Source of the DNA: Paenibacillus amylolyticus
Lineage (GTDB): Bacteria > Bacillota > Bacilli > Paenibacillales > Paenibacillaceae
DNA: 64,000 nt
Direction of reading: 5' to 3'
Assembly (NCBI RefSeq): GCF_029689945.1
Contig: NZ_CP121451.1
Span: forward strand, 5,952,001 to 6,016,000
The notes beneath the pieces are model-generated. The model was not told the DNA's origin. It was given only the letters and a program-made list of their open reading frames with translations, and made no database searches. A program made the position numbers and the translations under genes. Of this stretch, positions 49,778 through 58,734 are shown piece by piece (position 1 is the stretch's first letter; each line of letters opens with the position of its first letter).

Positions 49778-50769
49778 AAATGAGTCCTCCCAACGATAAT
49801 CCGGCAGCCGTTCCAATCATCAGCACCCGATCTCCCCGCTGAATCCGCTGCTGTCTAATCGCTTCATCGCAGCCCCATCGGGATGGATGCCGCAATCGTA
49901 TTGCCATGGTGTCGTGTGATGTCCATGAATCGATCTTCAGCAATACCAAGCTTCCTGCGAATCAATCTCATCGCCATGGCACTCCCCTGGTGGGGAATAA
50001 CCAATTGAAAATCTTCCATCCGATTGCCCGTTGCCTGTAACATATTGCTGGTGAATTCCGGCAAAAGTCTGGAAGCCATGCGGAAGATGGCTTGTCCATC
50101 CATATGAAATAGGTAAGGCTCAGGCTGATCTGCCTTGTAATTCGAAGCGTGCAGCCGTGTACCTCCCCCTGCAATCTCCGAGAAGCGCGCACCTCGGCTG
50201 TACGTTCGAAGGGAAGCATGCACGATCTGTGACGATGATCCCTCAGGTGAGCGTTCAATGATGACGGCGGCCGCTCCATCTCCGAACAGGGCCGCACTCT
50301 CTTTATCCGACCAATTCAATCCGGCCGAGGCAATCTCAGTGGCCACAATCAGGACTCGTTGGTAACGTCCGGCATCTACCATATAGGAGATCACATCCAA
50401 TCCGTTCAGGAAACTCAGGCAGGTTGCATCCATATCAAAGGCGGGTACGCCCGAATCTTGCTGCCCCATGGCCTGCTGGATAAATACCGCCGTACTCGGC
50501 AGCGGTTGTTCCTTCGTGCCACTGGTGCACACCAGGCAATCAATATCCTCGAATTGCAATCCTGCATCCGCCAGTGCAGCTTCGGCAGCCCGCGCGCCCA
50601 TGAAGGAGGAAGTCTCTTCACCCGATGCATAATGCCGTACGCCTACGCCAGTTGCTTTGCTGACCCAGCCCGCAGGCACACTCAAGCGGCGATCCAGTTC
50701 CTCATCGGTTACCTCCTGTACAGGCAGGTACTTCCCTGTTCCCGCGATCCTTACTCTTCTAAGTTGCAT
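49767..50769 (-). CDS. 3-oxoacyl-ACP synthase III-like enzyme, frameshifted near the 3' end
   Basis: Starts the cluster by a Claisen condensation. The 333-334-residue protein has GTGKYLPVQEVT, the nucleophile Cys in MDATCLSFL, His in VIPHQGS and Asn in HHGNTIAASIP, the full FabH triad. The C terminus breaks at 49867-49876; family sequence resumes as DEAIRQQRIQRGDRVLMIGT and the real stop is at 49767. This shift is one base too many or two too few, not a plain homopolymer loss. The gene overlaps the ATP-grasp start by 11 bases. Confidence 0.85.
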
Positions 50770-50813
50770 TTCCCCAACCTCTTTCTGTTCATCTGACTGA
50801 TAATAAGTTCGTA

Positions 50814-50977
50814 TTCAAAAAGACCGGTTTTCAGTACCGAGAAGATGGGATGAAGCTAGAAATGGAGTAGCGGAGCGTAGGAAAACTACGTGAGCAACGG
50901 ACATTTCGGCTGAATTCCATATTCGATGCTGATGATGCCACTAGGCATCCTTCGTAATCAAAAGCGGGCTTTTTGAA
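50814..50977. repeat. Inverted-repeat-bounded element, MITE-like or Paenibacillus intergenic repeat
   Basis: The 164-base element starts with TTCAAAAAGACCGGTTTTC and ends with AAAAGCGGGCTTTTTGAA, which pair as imperfect inverted repeats. No coding frame is inside; a GTAGGAAAACTAC mini-hairpin sits near 50877-50889. Similar blocks are, from memory, widespread in Paenibacillus intergenic regions. Only one copy lies in this window. Confidence 0.5.
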
Positions 50978-51333
50978 AAACCTCTATAAGTTCAGCTAAT
51001 TAGTATTTACACAGACACTCCGATGACAGAACAACTTTCCGATCGCTGTTATCCCCAGATTTTTTTGATTCCCTTCTTAAAAAGGGAAAATCCGGGGATA
51101 AGCCTATGCTTCCGATGCAGCTTTCTTTCAGAAAGCTTTTAGGCGCACGCTTCGCTTCTTCAAGTTATTTCTGTCCTCTCCGTTATCGTGTAAATGTTTA
51201 GTTGAACATATATAAATGAAATGAGTCCTTAACCTCAAATGGCGAAACGCCATTTGATAGAAGCCTTAAAATATATAATAAAGGGCAGATGTCTCTGCCC
51301 TTGCTGTTGTGTTTTATTATTCATCCTGTATTA
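50978..51333. repeat. Hairpin-rich intergenic block before the TIGR01777 gene
   Basis: The block has no gene. Three structures stand out: TTATCCCC (51049-51056) against GGGGATAA (51094-51101) with an inner CCCTT/AAGGG arm; AGCTTTCT/AGAAAGCT at 51119-51137 followed by TTT; and AAATGGCG/CGCCATTT at 51237-51255. It also contains the terminator of the next gene. The KAS III operon must be transcribed from near the start of this region, but I find no clear promoter. Confidence 0.5.
51281..51302 (-). terminator. Terminator of the TIGR01777 gene
   Basis: AAGGGCAGA pairs with TCTGCCCTT in a very tight loop; the minus strand continues TTATTATATATTTT. Confidence 0.75.
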
Positions 51334-52224
51334 TCATTTCTTCTTATTCAAAATCTCGGCAAGAGCGGTATCAAGCGTACCGTATGTGAATGTGAAGCCC
51401 TCCATCTCCAGTCGCTCAGGAATGACCCAACGACTTTTGAGAACCAATTCCGTCTCGGTCTGAATAAAGCGTGCGCCCAGTTCAAGCATCCAGCGAGGAG
51501 AAGGCAGTCCGATTCGAACACCCATCTGTTCTCTCAGACGTGTCATCAGCTCCCGATTCGTCACTGGATGCGGAGAAGATGCATTGAATACACCAGTCAG
51601 ATGTGGATGCTCTTGCAGATAGATTACCATGCGGAACAGATCCTCAATATGAATCCAGCTGAACTGCTGTGTGCCTGCGCCTTGAGATCCTCCCAGGCCA
51701 AAACGGACCAGGTTCGTCATGGGCGTCATTACGCCGCCCTCACCGAGCACAATCGCAATCCGCAGTGCAATCTGTCGCGTAGACGGCAGACTGAATTCGA
51801 AGAAAGCCTGTTCCCATGCTTTGGCAACGTCAACTGAGAAGCCAGAGCCAATCTCGCCCTCTTTTTCCGTCATGGGACGATCTTCAGCATGTCTGTATAT
51901 GGTTGCTGTGCTCGAATTAATCCATAGTTCGGGAGGATGATGACAAGCCAGGACGGCTTCCCCGAGAATACGCGTGGTACGCGTTCTGGATTCCAGAATG
52001 ACTTTGCGATTCTCATCTGTATAACGGCAGTTCACCGATTTGCCTGCCAGGTTAATCAACATCTTTGCTTCTTCCAATGCCTCTATGATTCCCGCACGAT
52101 TCTCCCAGGCAATATGACCGGGCTGACGCGAGATGATCAGCACCTCATAACCCAGCTTCTTGAACCTTTGGGCAAAATCCTGTCCGACAAATCCCGTTCC
52201 ACCAGCCAATACAACCTTCTTCAC
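51334..52224 (-). CDS. TIGR01777-family epimerase-like oxidoreductase (YfcH-like)
   Basis: A 296-residue extended SDR. The start KKVVLAGGTGFVGQDFAQRF is the NAD(P) loop, INLAGKSVNCRYT is the family signature and GGGVMTPM-like GEGGVMTPMTNLVRFGLGG follows, with FSWIHIEDL and FNASSPHPVTNRE near the end. Its role is unknown; E. coli YfcH is the family type. Confidence 0.88.
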   Translation of the reverse strand: MKKVVLAGGTGFVGQDFAQRFKKLGYEVLIISRQPGHIAWENRAGIIEALEEAKMLINLAGKSVNCRYTDENRKVILESRTRTTRILGEAVLACHHPPELWINSSTATIYRHAEDRPMTEKEGEIGSGFSVDVAKAWEQAFFEFSLPSTRQIALRIAIVLGEGGVMTPMTNLVRFGLGGSQGAGTQQFSWIHIEDLFRMVIYLQEHPHLTGVFNASSPHPVTNRELMTRLREQMGVRIGLPSPRWMLELGARFIQTETELVLKSRWVIPERLEMEGFTFTYGTLDTALAEILNKKK

Positions 52225-52341
52225 GGTATCCCCTCATTTCCCATACTGGGTAAAGATTTCGCAAGAAATAGATCATCATGTGTCCATGCATGCAAAATAC
52301 AGATATTAGATTAAACACCGCTGGTGATCTGTTGGTTTGAT

Positions 52342-52863
52342 TTATTTCACACCGAGGGATGCGTACAAGCGATCCCGCTCTTTGAGAGCCCAGGTGTTGG
52401 CAGGTTTTTGTTCCAATTGATATCGGAGCTCATCATAAAAATCGTGGATCATGAATCCGTCTGGCAAGTTGCCAAGCATGGCTGTAAAGTTATATTCCGG
52501 CAGTGTTTTCTTTCCCTCACTGATCTGCTTCAGCCAGTCCATCCACTTCGCAAGCGTGAGCACTTCCTCCTGCCATAACTCCGCCTGTAACCCAAGCACA
52601 TCCTGGAACTGCTCGTACGCGAAAGGATCAAGGAAGGCCCGGCAAGCCTGAACAGCCAGTTCATACAACTGGGTCACTGCACGACGTACCTCATGCTCCA
52701 GTTCGACCTCCAATCCTCCCATATAATCCTGAACCTGAATGCGCTGTCCATCATCATATAGAAGCGGGGCTTGGGCCAACAGGCGTACAATCTCTTCCAT
52801 CTCGTGTATTGAAACTCGCTTCTGCTCATAGAGAGCAGGTAATTGATATGCTGTAATGATCAT
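52342..52863 (-). CDS. Helical protein of 173 residues, unknown function
   Basis: No recognised domain. The sequence is acidic and largely helical (LEVELEHEVRRAVTQLYELA, AYEQFQDVLGLQAELWQEE) with no signal peptide or transmembrane helix. The ATG lies after AGGAGTGA. It sits alone between an oxidoreductase and the divergent BlaI gene. Confidence 0.7.
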   Translation of the reverse strand: MIITAYQLPALYEQKRVSIHEMEEIVRLLAQAPLLYDDGQRIQVQDYMGGLEVELEHEVRRAVTQLYELAVQACRAFLDPFAYEQFQDVLGLQAELWQEEVLTLAKWMDWLKQISEGKKTLPEYNFTAMLGNLPDGFMIHDFYDELRYQLEQKPANTWALKERDRLYASLGVK

Positions 52864-52934
52864 TCACTCCTACATCGTTCTTCTATTAATGACCTATATT
52901 ATAACACGATTTGGCAATCATCCATCAGGATAAC

Positions 52935-53013
52935 TTGACTATCCACTACAACTTGTAGTAGTTTATACGTACTACGTAGTGTAGTAATACGATCGTTATG
53001 GACGCATAACGAT
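52935..53013 (+). promoter_or_regulatory. blaI upstream region with two palindromic operators and a hairpin
   Basis: TTGACT at 52935 is a candidate -35. A perfect palindrome ACTACAACTTGTAGT (52945-52959) and a second, ACTACGTAGT (52971-52980) within TACTAC...GTAGTA, match the TACTAC/GTAGTA half-sites of BlaI/MecI repressors. An inverted repeat ATCGTTATG/CATAACGAT (52992-53013) follows just before the ribosome site. The -10 is unclear; TAGTTT or TTTATA are possible. Confidence 0.7.
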
Positions 53014-53030
53014 GTGAAGGAGTGTTCACG

Positions 53031-53405
53031 GTGAACCCGATTCAGAAATTATCCGAAACAGAAATGGAGCTAATGGTCGTTATATGGTCATGCGATCCAC
53101 CCGTCACCTCAACAGAGCTATTAGACATATTCGCCGAGAAGGGAAAAGCGTGGAAAGCGCAGACCATGTCTACCTTTCTATCCAGGCTGGTCGATAAAGG
53201 CGCCCTAACGGTTACAAGACGGGGACGAATCAATGATTATAAACCTCTTCTACAGCCCGAAGATTACAAGCTACAGGAAACGCAGCACGTCCTTGATGGA
53301 CTCTATCAGGGTTCAGTCAAGAATTTGGTTTCGGCCATGTATGACGGTGATAAACTTTCAGACGATGACATTTCAGAACTGAAAAAATGGCTTTCCGAAA
53401 AGTAG
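53031..53405 (+). CDS. BlaI/MecI/CopY-family repressor
   Basis: 124 residues. The winged-helix is typical: KLSETEMELMVVIWSCDPPV, TMSTFLSRLVDKGALTVTRRGR, and the C-terminal dimerisation half ends in LKKWLSEK. It should repress its own promoter and the downstream M56 gene. I use GTG at 53031 after AAGGAG; the ORF can be extended but not supported. The upstream palindromes are the expected operators. Confidence 0.88.
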   Translation: MNPIQKLSETEMELMVVIWSCDPPVTSTELLDIFAEKGKAWKAQTMSTFLSRLVDKGALTVTRRGRINDYKPLLQPEDYKLQETQHVLDGLYQGSVKNLVSAMYDGDKLSDDDISELKKWLSEK

Positions 53406-53414
53406 GTGCAGATA

Positions 53415-54784
53415 ATGAACATCTTTTTGAAATTCTGTGCAGTCTGACCGTGGCCGGAAGTATCGTTTCCGTTTGTATGTTGGCACTGCGACTTATACCC
53501 GTGTCTGTTTTTCCGACCAAGTGGCTCTACAGACTCGGTAAAATGGCTCTCTTATTCTATCTGTTTCCAATATCTCTTGGCCTTTCATGGCTTTTGGGTT
53601 TTGCATTCCCTACTGCATCAACTGAACCGAGTACGGATACGACATTTACAGGCTTGCTTGCAGAACCATTTACCCCGAAACAAACCATATCTGTAACCAC
53701 AGCCTGGTTCTTGTTAAGTGTATGGGGCATTGGTGTCATCGGTTTTTCTGCATGGCAGATGTACTGTTATCGGAGATTTTTAAAAGAATTATCACGCACA
53801 CGTACACCCGTCCTCTCTCATAGTGAGGCAGCTATACAGCTACCATTACTCAAAGAGGCATTGGGTGTCAAAGGGAAGATCGCGCTTGCTCACAGCACTG
53901 CGGTAAGGAGCCCCATTTTGGTCGGCTTGTTTAAACCAACGATATATCTTCCACCCGAAAATACGGTCAAGATGGATATCAAGATGGTCATTCATCATGA
54001 GTTGGTACATCTGAAACATCAAGATCTGTGGGTCAAGGCTCTGACCTTGGGGGTTGGTGCCCTGCACTGGTTTAATCCCCTCATTCATATGATTCGCCGG
54101 GACATTCATACCTGGAGTGAGTTGGCCTGTGATGAAGATGTGGTGAAAGAGATGTCGCATGATGAGCGAAAACGGTATGGTGAGACGATTTTAAATGTGA
54201 TGGCGGGGAACAGGAAAATGCCTGCTCAATTTTGTTCATCCCTGTCGGGTGAAGGCAAACAATTAAAAAGGAGATTGATGAACATGTTTAATGTGAAGAA
54301 ACTGAAAAAGAAACACTGGATATTAAGTCTGGGAGCCCTATTGCTTATTACAGGAGTAAGTACATCAACCGCAGTATGGGCATCGAACCATACCGTTCAA
54401 GTAGAGGCCGAGGCTACTGAACCTGTGCCTGTTCCTTCCGTATCTGAAACGGCTGAAATCGCAGCTTCTCCCGTTCCAGCCGGAGTTTCCGAATCGGTTA
54501 CTGCTCCTCCCGCTGCTTCCGTAACGCCTGAACTCGTGGCTCTACCTGAGGATGAAGTGACAGAAAATGTACCAGCTCCTTCTTCTGTTAAACCTTCCGA
54601 GAATGAAACTGCAGAATCAGCCACCGTTCCTTCTCCTACTGAATCTTCTGGGATGGTAGCCCTGCCTACCGAAAATAAGGCTTCCGAGGCCGCAACCGTT
54701 CCTTCTCCTGCCTCATCTTCTGAAATGGTAGCACTCCCTGCGGATCAGGTCACCGAAGCCGTGCTTGTTCCTTCAACGAAGTAA
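53415..54784 (+). CDS. M56-family (BlaR1-like) membrane metallopeptidase with Ser/Pro/Thr-rich tail, probable frameshift at its start
   Basis: In the usual pair the sensor protease cleaves the repressor. Here the membrane domain, the zinc motif HHELVHLKHQD and ELACDEDVVKEMSHDERKRY are intact, and a helix at about 310-330 follows (HWILSLGALLLITGVSTST). Instead of a penicillin-binding sensor domain, the outside part is about 135 residues of low-complexity sequence with VALP and VPSP repeats. ATG at 53415 after AGGTG gives MNIFLKF; one base seems missing near 53430-53435 to join LTVAGSIVSVCMLA. The other option is an ATG at 53387 inside blaI without a ribosome site. Confidence 0.78.
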
Positions 54785-54821
54785 CTCAACTTCAAGGAAC
54801 AATAACACCGATATATACAAA

Positions 54822-54852
54822 AGGACGAAGCATAAGTCTTGCGCTTCGTCCT
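54822..54852. terminator. Bidirectional terminator between the M56 and YdcF genes
   Basis: AGGACGAAGC pairs with GCTTCGTCCT around an 11-base loop, with flanking T-rich and A-rich tracts between convergent genes. Confidence 0.85.
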
Positions 54853-54861
54853 GTTTGTATA

Positions 54862-55606
54862 TTAGATAAACGTTTTGATCGTAGCAAAATATTCACGGAT
54901 CATGTTGACCGGCTTCAAATATCCGGGTGACGGGGCAGATATGCCGTATTCTGCTGCATAACCGTTCTTGGCTGCAATGTATTTGGAGCGGAACATATGA
55001 TAGTCACTCGTGACAATCATGATCTCCGGGTGCTCCACCCCGGATTCCTGAATAATTTTTTTGGAAAAGGCCAAATTCTCCTGTGTACTGGTGGAGCGAT
55101 CTTCCATAATGACTTGCTCAGGGCTAATCCCCTGTTCAACCAGATAATTTTTCATAGCGAGCGCTTCTGGGATCGATTCCCCGGTCCCTGTCCACCCGAT
55201 ACAATGACAGGTATCTGAGGGTGACTGCGAATGTAGTCCAGACTGGCATCTAACCTTTGCTTCAAAGTCAACGATAATTCCGTTCCCCGAATGCCTGAAC
55301 CTAGAATAATGACGTAGTCCGCCTCTTCCGGATCATTCGCACCCAGTTGTGTGAATACCAATGCCTCAATAATGACAAAGAAACGGCAGCCACGCCAAAT
55401 CCGGTAAGGATAATCCGTTTCAAAACAACATGCTTCTGATAGTCAATCCGTCTTAATACGATAAAAGCCACCGTGACCATTCCGAAAAACATGACTGGAA
55501 ATCGTTGGCCCCAGAAGACCAGAAAGGCCACAAAACATGCCAACAGGACCAGATCCATGATCAGTCCATATTTTTGCAAGAACCTTTTTATCAAGTCCGT
55601 AAACAC
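54862..55606 (-). CDS. YdcF/SanA-like membrane protein (DUF218), frameshifted twice
   Basis: The restored 248-residue protein has two N-terminal transmembrane helices (LVLLACFVAFLVFWG and the next), then the DUF218 domain: YVIILGSGIRG, VIVSGGQGPGESIPEALAMK, and MEDRSTSTQENLAFS with IVTSDYHMFRSKYIA. This fold is linked to envelope integrity, the reaction is unknown. Breaks: 55377-55379 (T run) and 55179-55182 (GGGG for GGGGG). The start could be GTG at 55606 or TTG at 55594; GGAG lies just before the GTG, which favours the TTG. Confidence 0.8.
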
Positions 55607-55644
55607 TCCTTTTTGTATCCGTAATTCCGCGTATCTCTATGATT

Positions 55645-56196
55645 TCAAGCTGTTATTATCGTTAATTTGGGCCATTGTTCCTGCCAGCACTTCTGATGAA
55701 CACGCTGATTGTAATAGTCATTATCCATGAAGAAGGGGCTTTTGCGAACCACGAGTTGATACAGATCATGCAACCCATGCGGGGCACAGATGTTCACCCG
55801 GGCCTCTTCATCCAGCTGTACGCCTATGGCAGTCACGATTTCTGGCCAATAGCGAAGGGCATCCTCAGTAGATTGATAAGGAACTGTGCCATTGCGCAGA
55901 TGCATTCTCGCCTGGTTTTTCACTGACCACTTGGCATTGCCAGTCTCCTCACGAAGCTGTTGTTCGAGCTGTATGTCTCGCGCCTCACGCAAGTCTTGCG
56001 CATCATAATAAACAACATCAATATCGCTATGGAGTTCACGCAGATCATACCCATGCAGAACATCCCAGATATAATTACGAATATATCCTGCACCTATGTA
56101 ACATTGTGGCAGATGGAGACTCTGAACGCGCCGCAGATCTTGCATTAATTGCTCATGCTCTGTAATTGCCCGGATGAATCTCTCCTCATGCAACAA
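55645..56196 (-). CDS. Nucleotidyltransferase-family protein (DUF925)
   Basis: A 183-residue protein with the minimal polymerase-beta-like core CYIGAGYIRNYIWDVLHG and SDIDVVYYD (the two metal-binding Asp). The C-terminal half has LDEEARVNICAPHGLHDLY and the FMDNDYYNQRVHQKCW segment. Typical DUF925/YfbR-unrelated nucleotidyltransferase; substrate unknown. Confidence 0.82.
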   Translation of the reverse strand: MLHEERFIRAITEHEQLMQDLRRVQSLHLPQCYIGAGYIRNYIWDVLHGYDLRELHSDIDVVYYDAQDLREARDIQLEQQLREETGNAKWSVKNQARMHLRNGTVPYQSTEDALRYWPEIVTAIGVQLDEEARVNICAPHGLHDLYQLVVRKSPFFMDNDYYNQRVHQKCWQEQWPKLTIITA

Positions 56197-56307
56197 ACGA
56201 TCCCTCTCCTTACTCCCGATGCTCTACTCACTCCCTCAATCCATTCTACCTGCTTTACTGCACTAGCTTCCAATATATCACGTTTGGTTTCTGCAATAAA
56301 ATGAACA

Positions 56308-56378
56308 AATCCCCTCAGGGGCCACCCTAAGTTTCATCTGAACAGATGGATCTTAAGGTCGTACACCCTGAGGGGATT
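56308..56378 (-). terminator. Large branched hairpin, probable terminator of the DMT transporter operon
   Basis: A 13-bp perfect outer stem (AATCCCCTCAGGG at 56308-56320 with CCCTGAGGGGATT at 56366-56378) encloses further nested arms: CCTAAG/CTTAAGG and a perfect CATCTG/CAGATG. On the minus strand it is followed by TGTTCATTTTATT. It lies about 130 bases past the transporter stop. Confidence 0.65.
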
Positions 56379-56506
56379 GCATCGAGAGATCTGATTTGAG
56401 GTTTTTCGTCATGTGACACATGATACAGAACGGACTATAGGAAGCATCAAGAGCACACCATCATTCATGCGGACCTTTGGGACTGATCAGCGGCGTACCC
56501 CTTTCA

Positions 56507-57364
56507 TCAGCCCCACATCCCAATCAACAAAATACCGACAAAAATAACGATAGAACAGAGAATACGCTTCTTCCCCTGCTGTTCTTTCAGCAGCAAAATA
56601 CCGAGGAATGCGGCAAATATCGTGCCTACTTCCCGAAGAGGACCCAGTCTTGCCATCGGTGCCTGTTGTAACGCAAACAGAAACAACAGGTACGAACCCG
56701 GATTCAGCAATGCACCAAGCATGATGGTCGATCGATTCACCCTCCACTCCTGACGCAATTGACGAGAAGCCAGCAACGCAGGCGTTAATCCGGCGACAAA
56801 ACCAATATTGGTCACTTCAAGTAACGATAAAGGTGATATATGTTCCAGATTCAGTTTATCCACGAAAACATAACTGGTTGTACATAATCCTACACTTAAA
56901 GCCATCAAAACCGGCTTCAATCCTTTTACACGCGAGCCCGTCGTAACATCTCTGCTTCCGACACCACTAAGCACCGTAAATCCGCCCAACATACACGCAA
57001 TGCCGATCCAGCCGTACAAGGTTAAGCTTTCCCCGAGAAAAGTAACTCCGATCAGAGGCACCAATAAAGTGCTCGTTCCCCGCATAATTGGATAGATCTG
57101 GGATAAGTCGCCGAGCTCGTAGGTCTGAGACAACAGCCAAGAGTACATAGCCTGTAAGCCCATTGACAGAAACAGCAGCGCATAGGCTGGTATAGATAAG
57201 GGTTCACGTGCCAACTCTACAATCAGTACAGGAAGCAATATCATCGTTGGAATCATCATAATGGACCACAAAAATACACTTTTGTTCAAACTGCGTTTGG
57301 TAAACATGCTCCAGACGGCATGAGCCATCCCGGAAGCGAGTACCAGAATTATAGGTAAAATCAT
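56507..57364 (-). CDS. DMT-family transporter (EamA type)
   Basis: A 285-residue protein with ten hydrophobic segments forming two EamA repeats: the first ends near PIMRGTSTLLVPLIGVTFLGE and the second near MARLGPLREVGTIFAAFLGILLLKE. Such proteins export small metabolites. ATG at 57364 follows GAGAGGAAC. It lies 43 bases downstream of the metallophosphoesterase gene and is probably transcribed with it. Confidence 0.85.
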   Translation of the reverse strand: MILPIILVLASGMAHAVWSMFTKRSLNKSVFLWSIMMIPTMILLPVLIVELAREPLSIPAYALLFLSMGLQAMYSWLLSQTYELGDLSQIYPIMRGTSTLLVPLIGVTFLGESLTLYGWIGIACMLGGFTVLSGVGSRDVTTGSRVKGLKPVLMALSVGLCTTSYVFVDKLNLEHISPLSLLEVTNIGFVAGLTPALLASRQLRQEWRVNRSTIMLGALLNPGSYLLFLFALQQAPMARLGPLREVGTIFAAFLGILLLKEQQGKKRILCSIVIFVGILLIGMWG

Positions 57365-57407
57365 AATCAAAAACGTTCCTCTCTACTTCATTGCTCTTCT
57401 ATATGCT

Positions 57408-58373
57408 CTATTGTTTTGAGACGCTCTCAGGTAGATGTTCTGGCTGTTCCTTCACGACAGAGGCGTCTTCCAGACGAAGCCAGGTATCAAAGCTGCGTTC
57501 TCCCGCCTTCAATTGAATGACGCGTCCACCGCGCAGCATACCTTCCCTTCCATATGTACTGTGACCGCTCGAACGTCCGTAGCAGAGACGAATGCCGTGG
57601 TAAGTCCCCTGAAAATCATTCACATGATCATGTCCGCAAAAAGTCCCCATCACATCCCCCATCTCCAGCAATGCAGAGAACAGCCCCGAGTTCACTTGGG
57701 CACAACACACAGGTTCATATTTGCTGCCGTAACAGATCTGCGTATCCCACATGGCCTGGTATTCAGGAATCGGGATATGGAAAAACGCCAAGGCTGGAAG
57801 CTTATTCCCGCGGCTGCGGCCGGAACGGACGCGTACGGATTCAGACATCAGCCACTGGATCTGATTGGGCTGAATCCAGCCATAGCCAGGAATAGACTCA
57901 ACAGTGGAATAACTCCCTGAATCCAGGAAATACAACACCGCTGCCGGACTGCCATCCGTTCCGACAATCTCCAGCGTATAATTGCTGATACCTGCAATCT
58001 CGCTTGGACCAGGCTTTGTCACAGTGTACTCATGCTCCTGAATGACCTCCATTAATCCAGCGGGGGTAATCCGATTTTCCGTATCATGGTTGCCGTACAC
58101 AAATGCCCACGGAATACCACACTCTTCCACAACCGCTACAGCCTCACGGAAAGCCTGCTCCGGATGCTCACACGCCTTTTTTCCCTGATCCACCGGTCCC
58201 GTATAGATCACATCCCCTGTAAACACAACCAGATCGGGTTGTTCCGCTTCTATAACGGTTTTCATTAACTGCCGGGTCCTGATATCCTCAGGACGACCAT
58301 CTTTCCAGTGCAGATCTGTAAACTGCACGATTTTAAACGTTCCATTTTCTCGAAAAAATAGTTGTGGATTCAC
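57408..58373 (-). CDS. Metallophosphoesterase
   Basis: A 321-residue calcineurin-like enzyme. Metal-binding motifs are QFTDLHWKDG (DxH), VVFTGDVIYTG (GDxx), FVYGNHDTENR (GNHD), FFHIPIPEY and GTFCGHDHVND (GHDH). It lacks a signal peptide, and its length and layout match YvnB/purple-acid-like proteins of Bacillus. Start at GTG 58373, 8 bases after GAGGAGG; an upstream start would add nine residues. Confidence 0.86.
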   Translation of the reverse strand: MNPQLFFRENGTFKIVQFTDLHWKDGRPEDIRTRQLMKTVIEAEQPDLVVFTGDVIYTGPVDQGKKACEHPEQAFREAVAVVEECGIPWAFVYGNHDTENRITPAGLMEVIQEHEYTVTKPGPSEIAGISNYTLEIVGTDGSPAAVLYFLDSGSYSTVESIPGYGWIQPNQIQWLMSESVRVRSGRSRGNKLPALAFFHIPIPEYQAMWDTQICYGSKYEPVCCAQVNSGLFSALLEMGDVMGTFCGHDHVNDFQGTYHGIRLCYGRSSGHSTYGREGMLRGGRVIQLKAGERSFDTWLRLEDASVVKEQPEHLPESVSKQ

Positions 58374-58469
58374 TGTCTTGACCTCCTCATTACTAAACAC
58401 ATGTTAAATAAGTATGCATCTTATTCTACTTTATATGTTGTTTTGTGTGGTATGTTGTTGTTTCATATG

Positions 58470-58498
58470 ATCTTATCTTCACATGTTATTACTGTCAA
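58470..58498 (-). promoter_or_regulatory. Promoter of the metallophosphoesterase/DMT operon
   Basis: TTGACA (58498-58493), 17-base spacer, TAAGAT (58475-58470), minus strand; about 97 bases before the start. Confidence 0.75.
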
Positions 58499-58620
58499 TA
58501 CATCGTTAAATTTATCATCACTGATCTGTTCCATGTTCTTTGGATAACGAGACAATTAAAATTTAAAAGGGTACAGGTTTGAATTAGTATGAGTTAATTC
58601 CAACGTAACCTCCTGGCAAA

Positions 58621-58708
58621 TTGACAAGCTCAGCTTGACCTTTTAAACTATATAAATCAACACCAATCCACAAGAATACACAATTATAAATGTAAAATAC
58701 ATATGTAT
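58621..58708 (+). promoter_or_regulatory. Promoter and possible operator of the DeoR-type regulator
   Basis: TTGACA (58621-58626), 17-base spacer, TAAACT (58644-58649). A perfect 12-bp palindrome ATACATATGTAT (58697-58708) lies just before the ribosome site and could be the self-operator. Confidence 0.6.
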
Positions 58709-58734
58709 ACGAAATACAGGAGGTTCGACGACGC

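Noticed and set aside
44352..50769. Direct assignment of the operon as oleABCD olefin synthesis.
   Set aside because: There is no OleB-type alpha/beta-hydrolase; an ATP-grasp and an MBL gene are added, and the adenylating enzyme is of the F390/CapK type rather than clearly OleC.
58441..58560. Small plus-strand frame near 58362-58547.
   Set aside because: It has no ribosome site and overlaps the promoter of the opposite operon.
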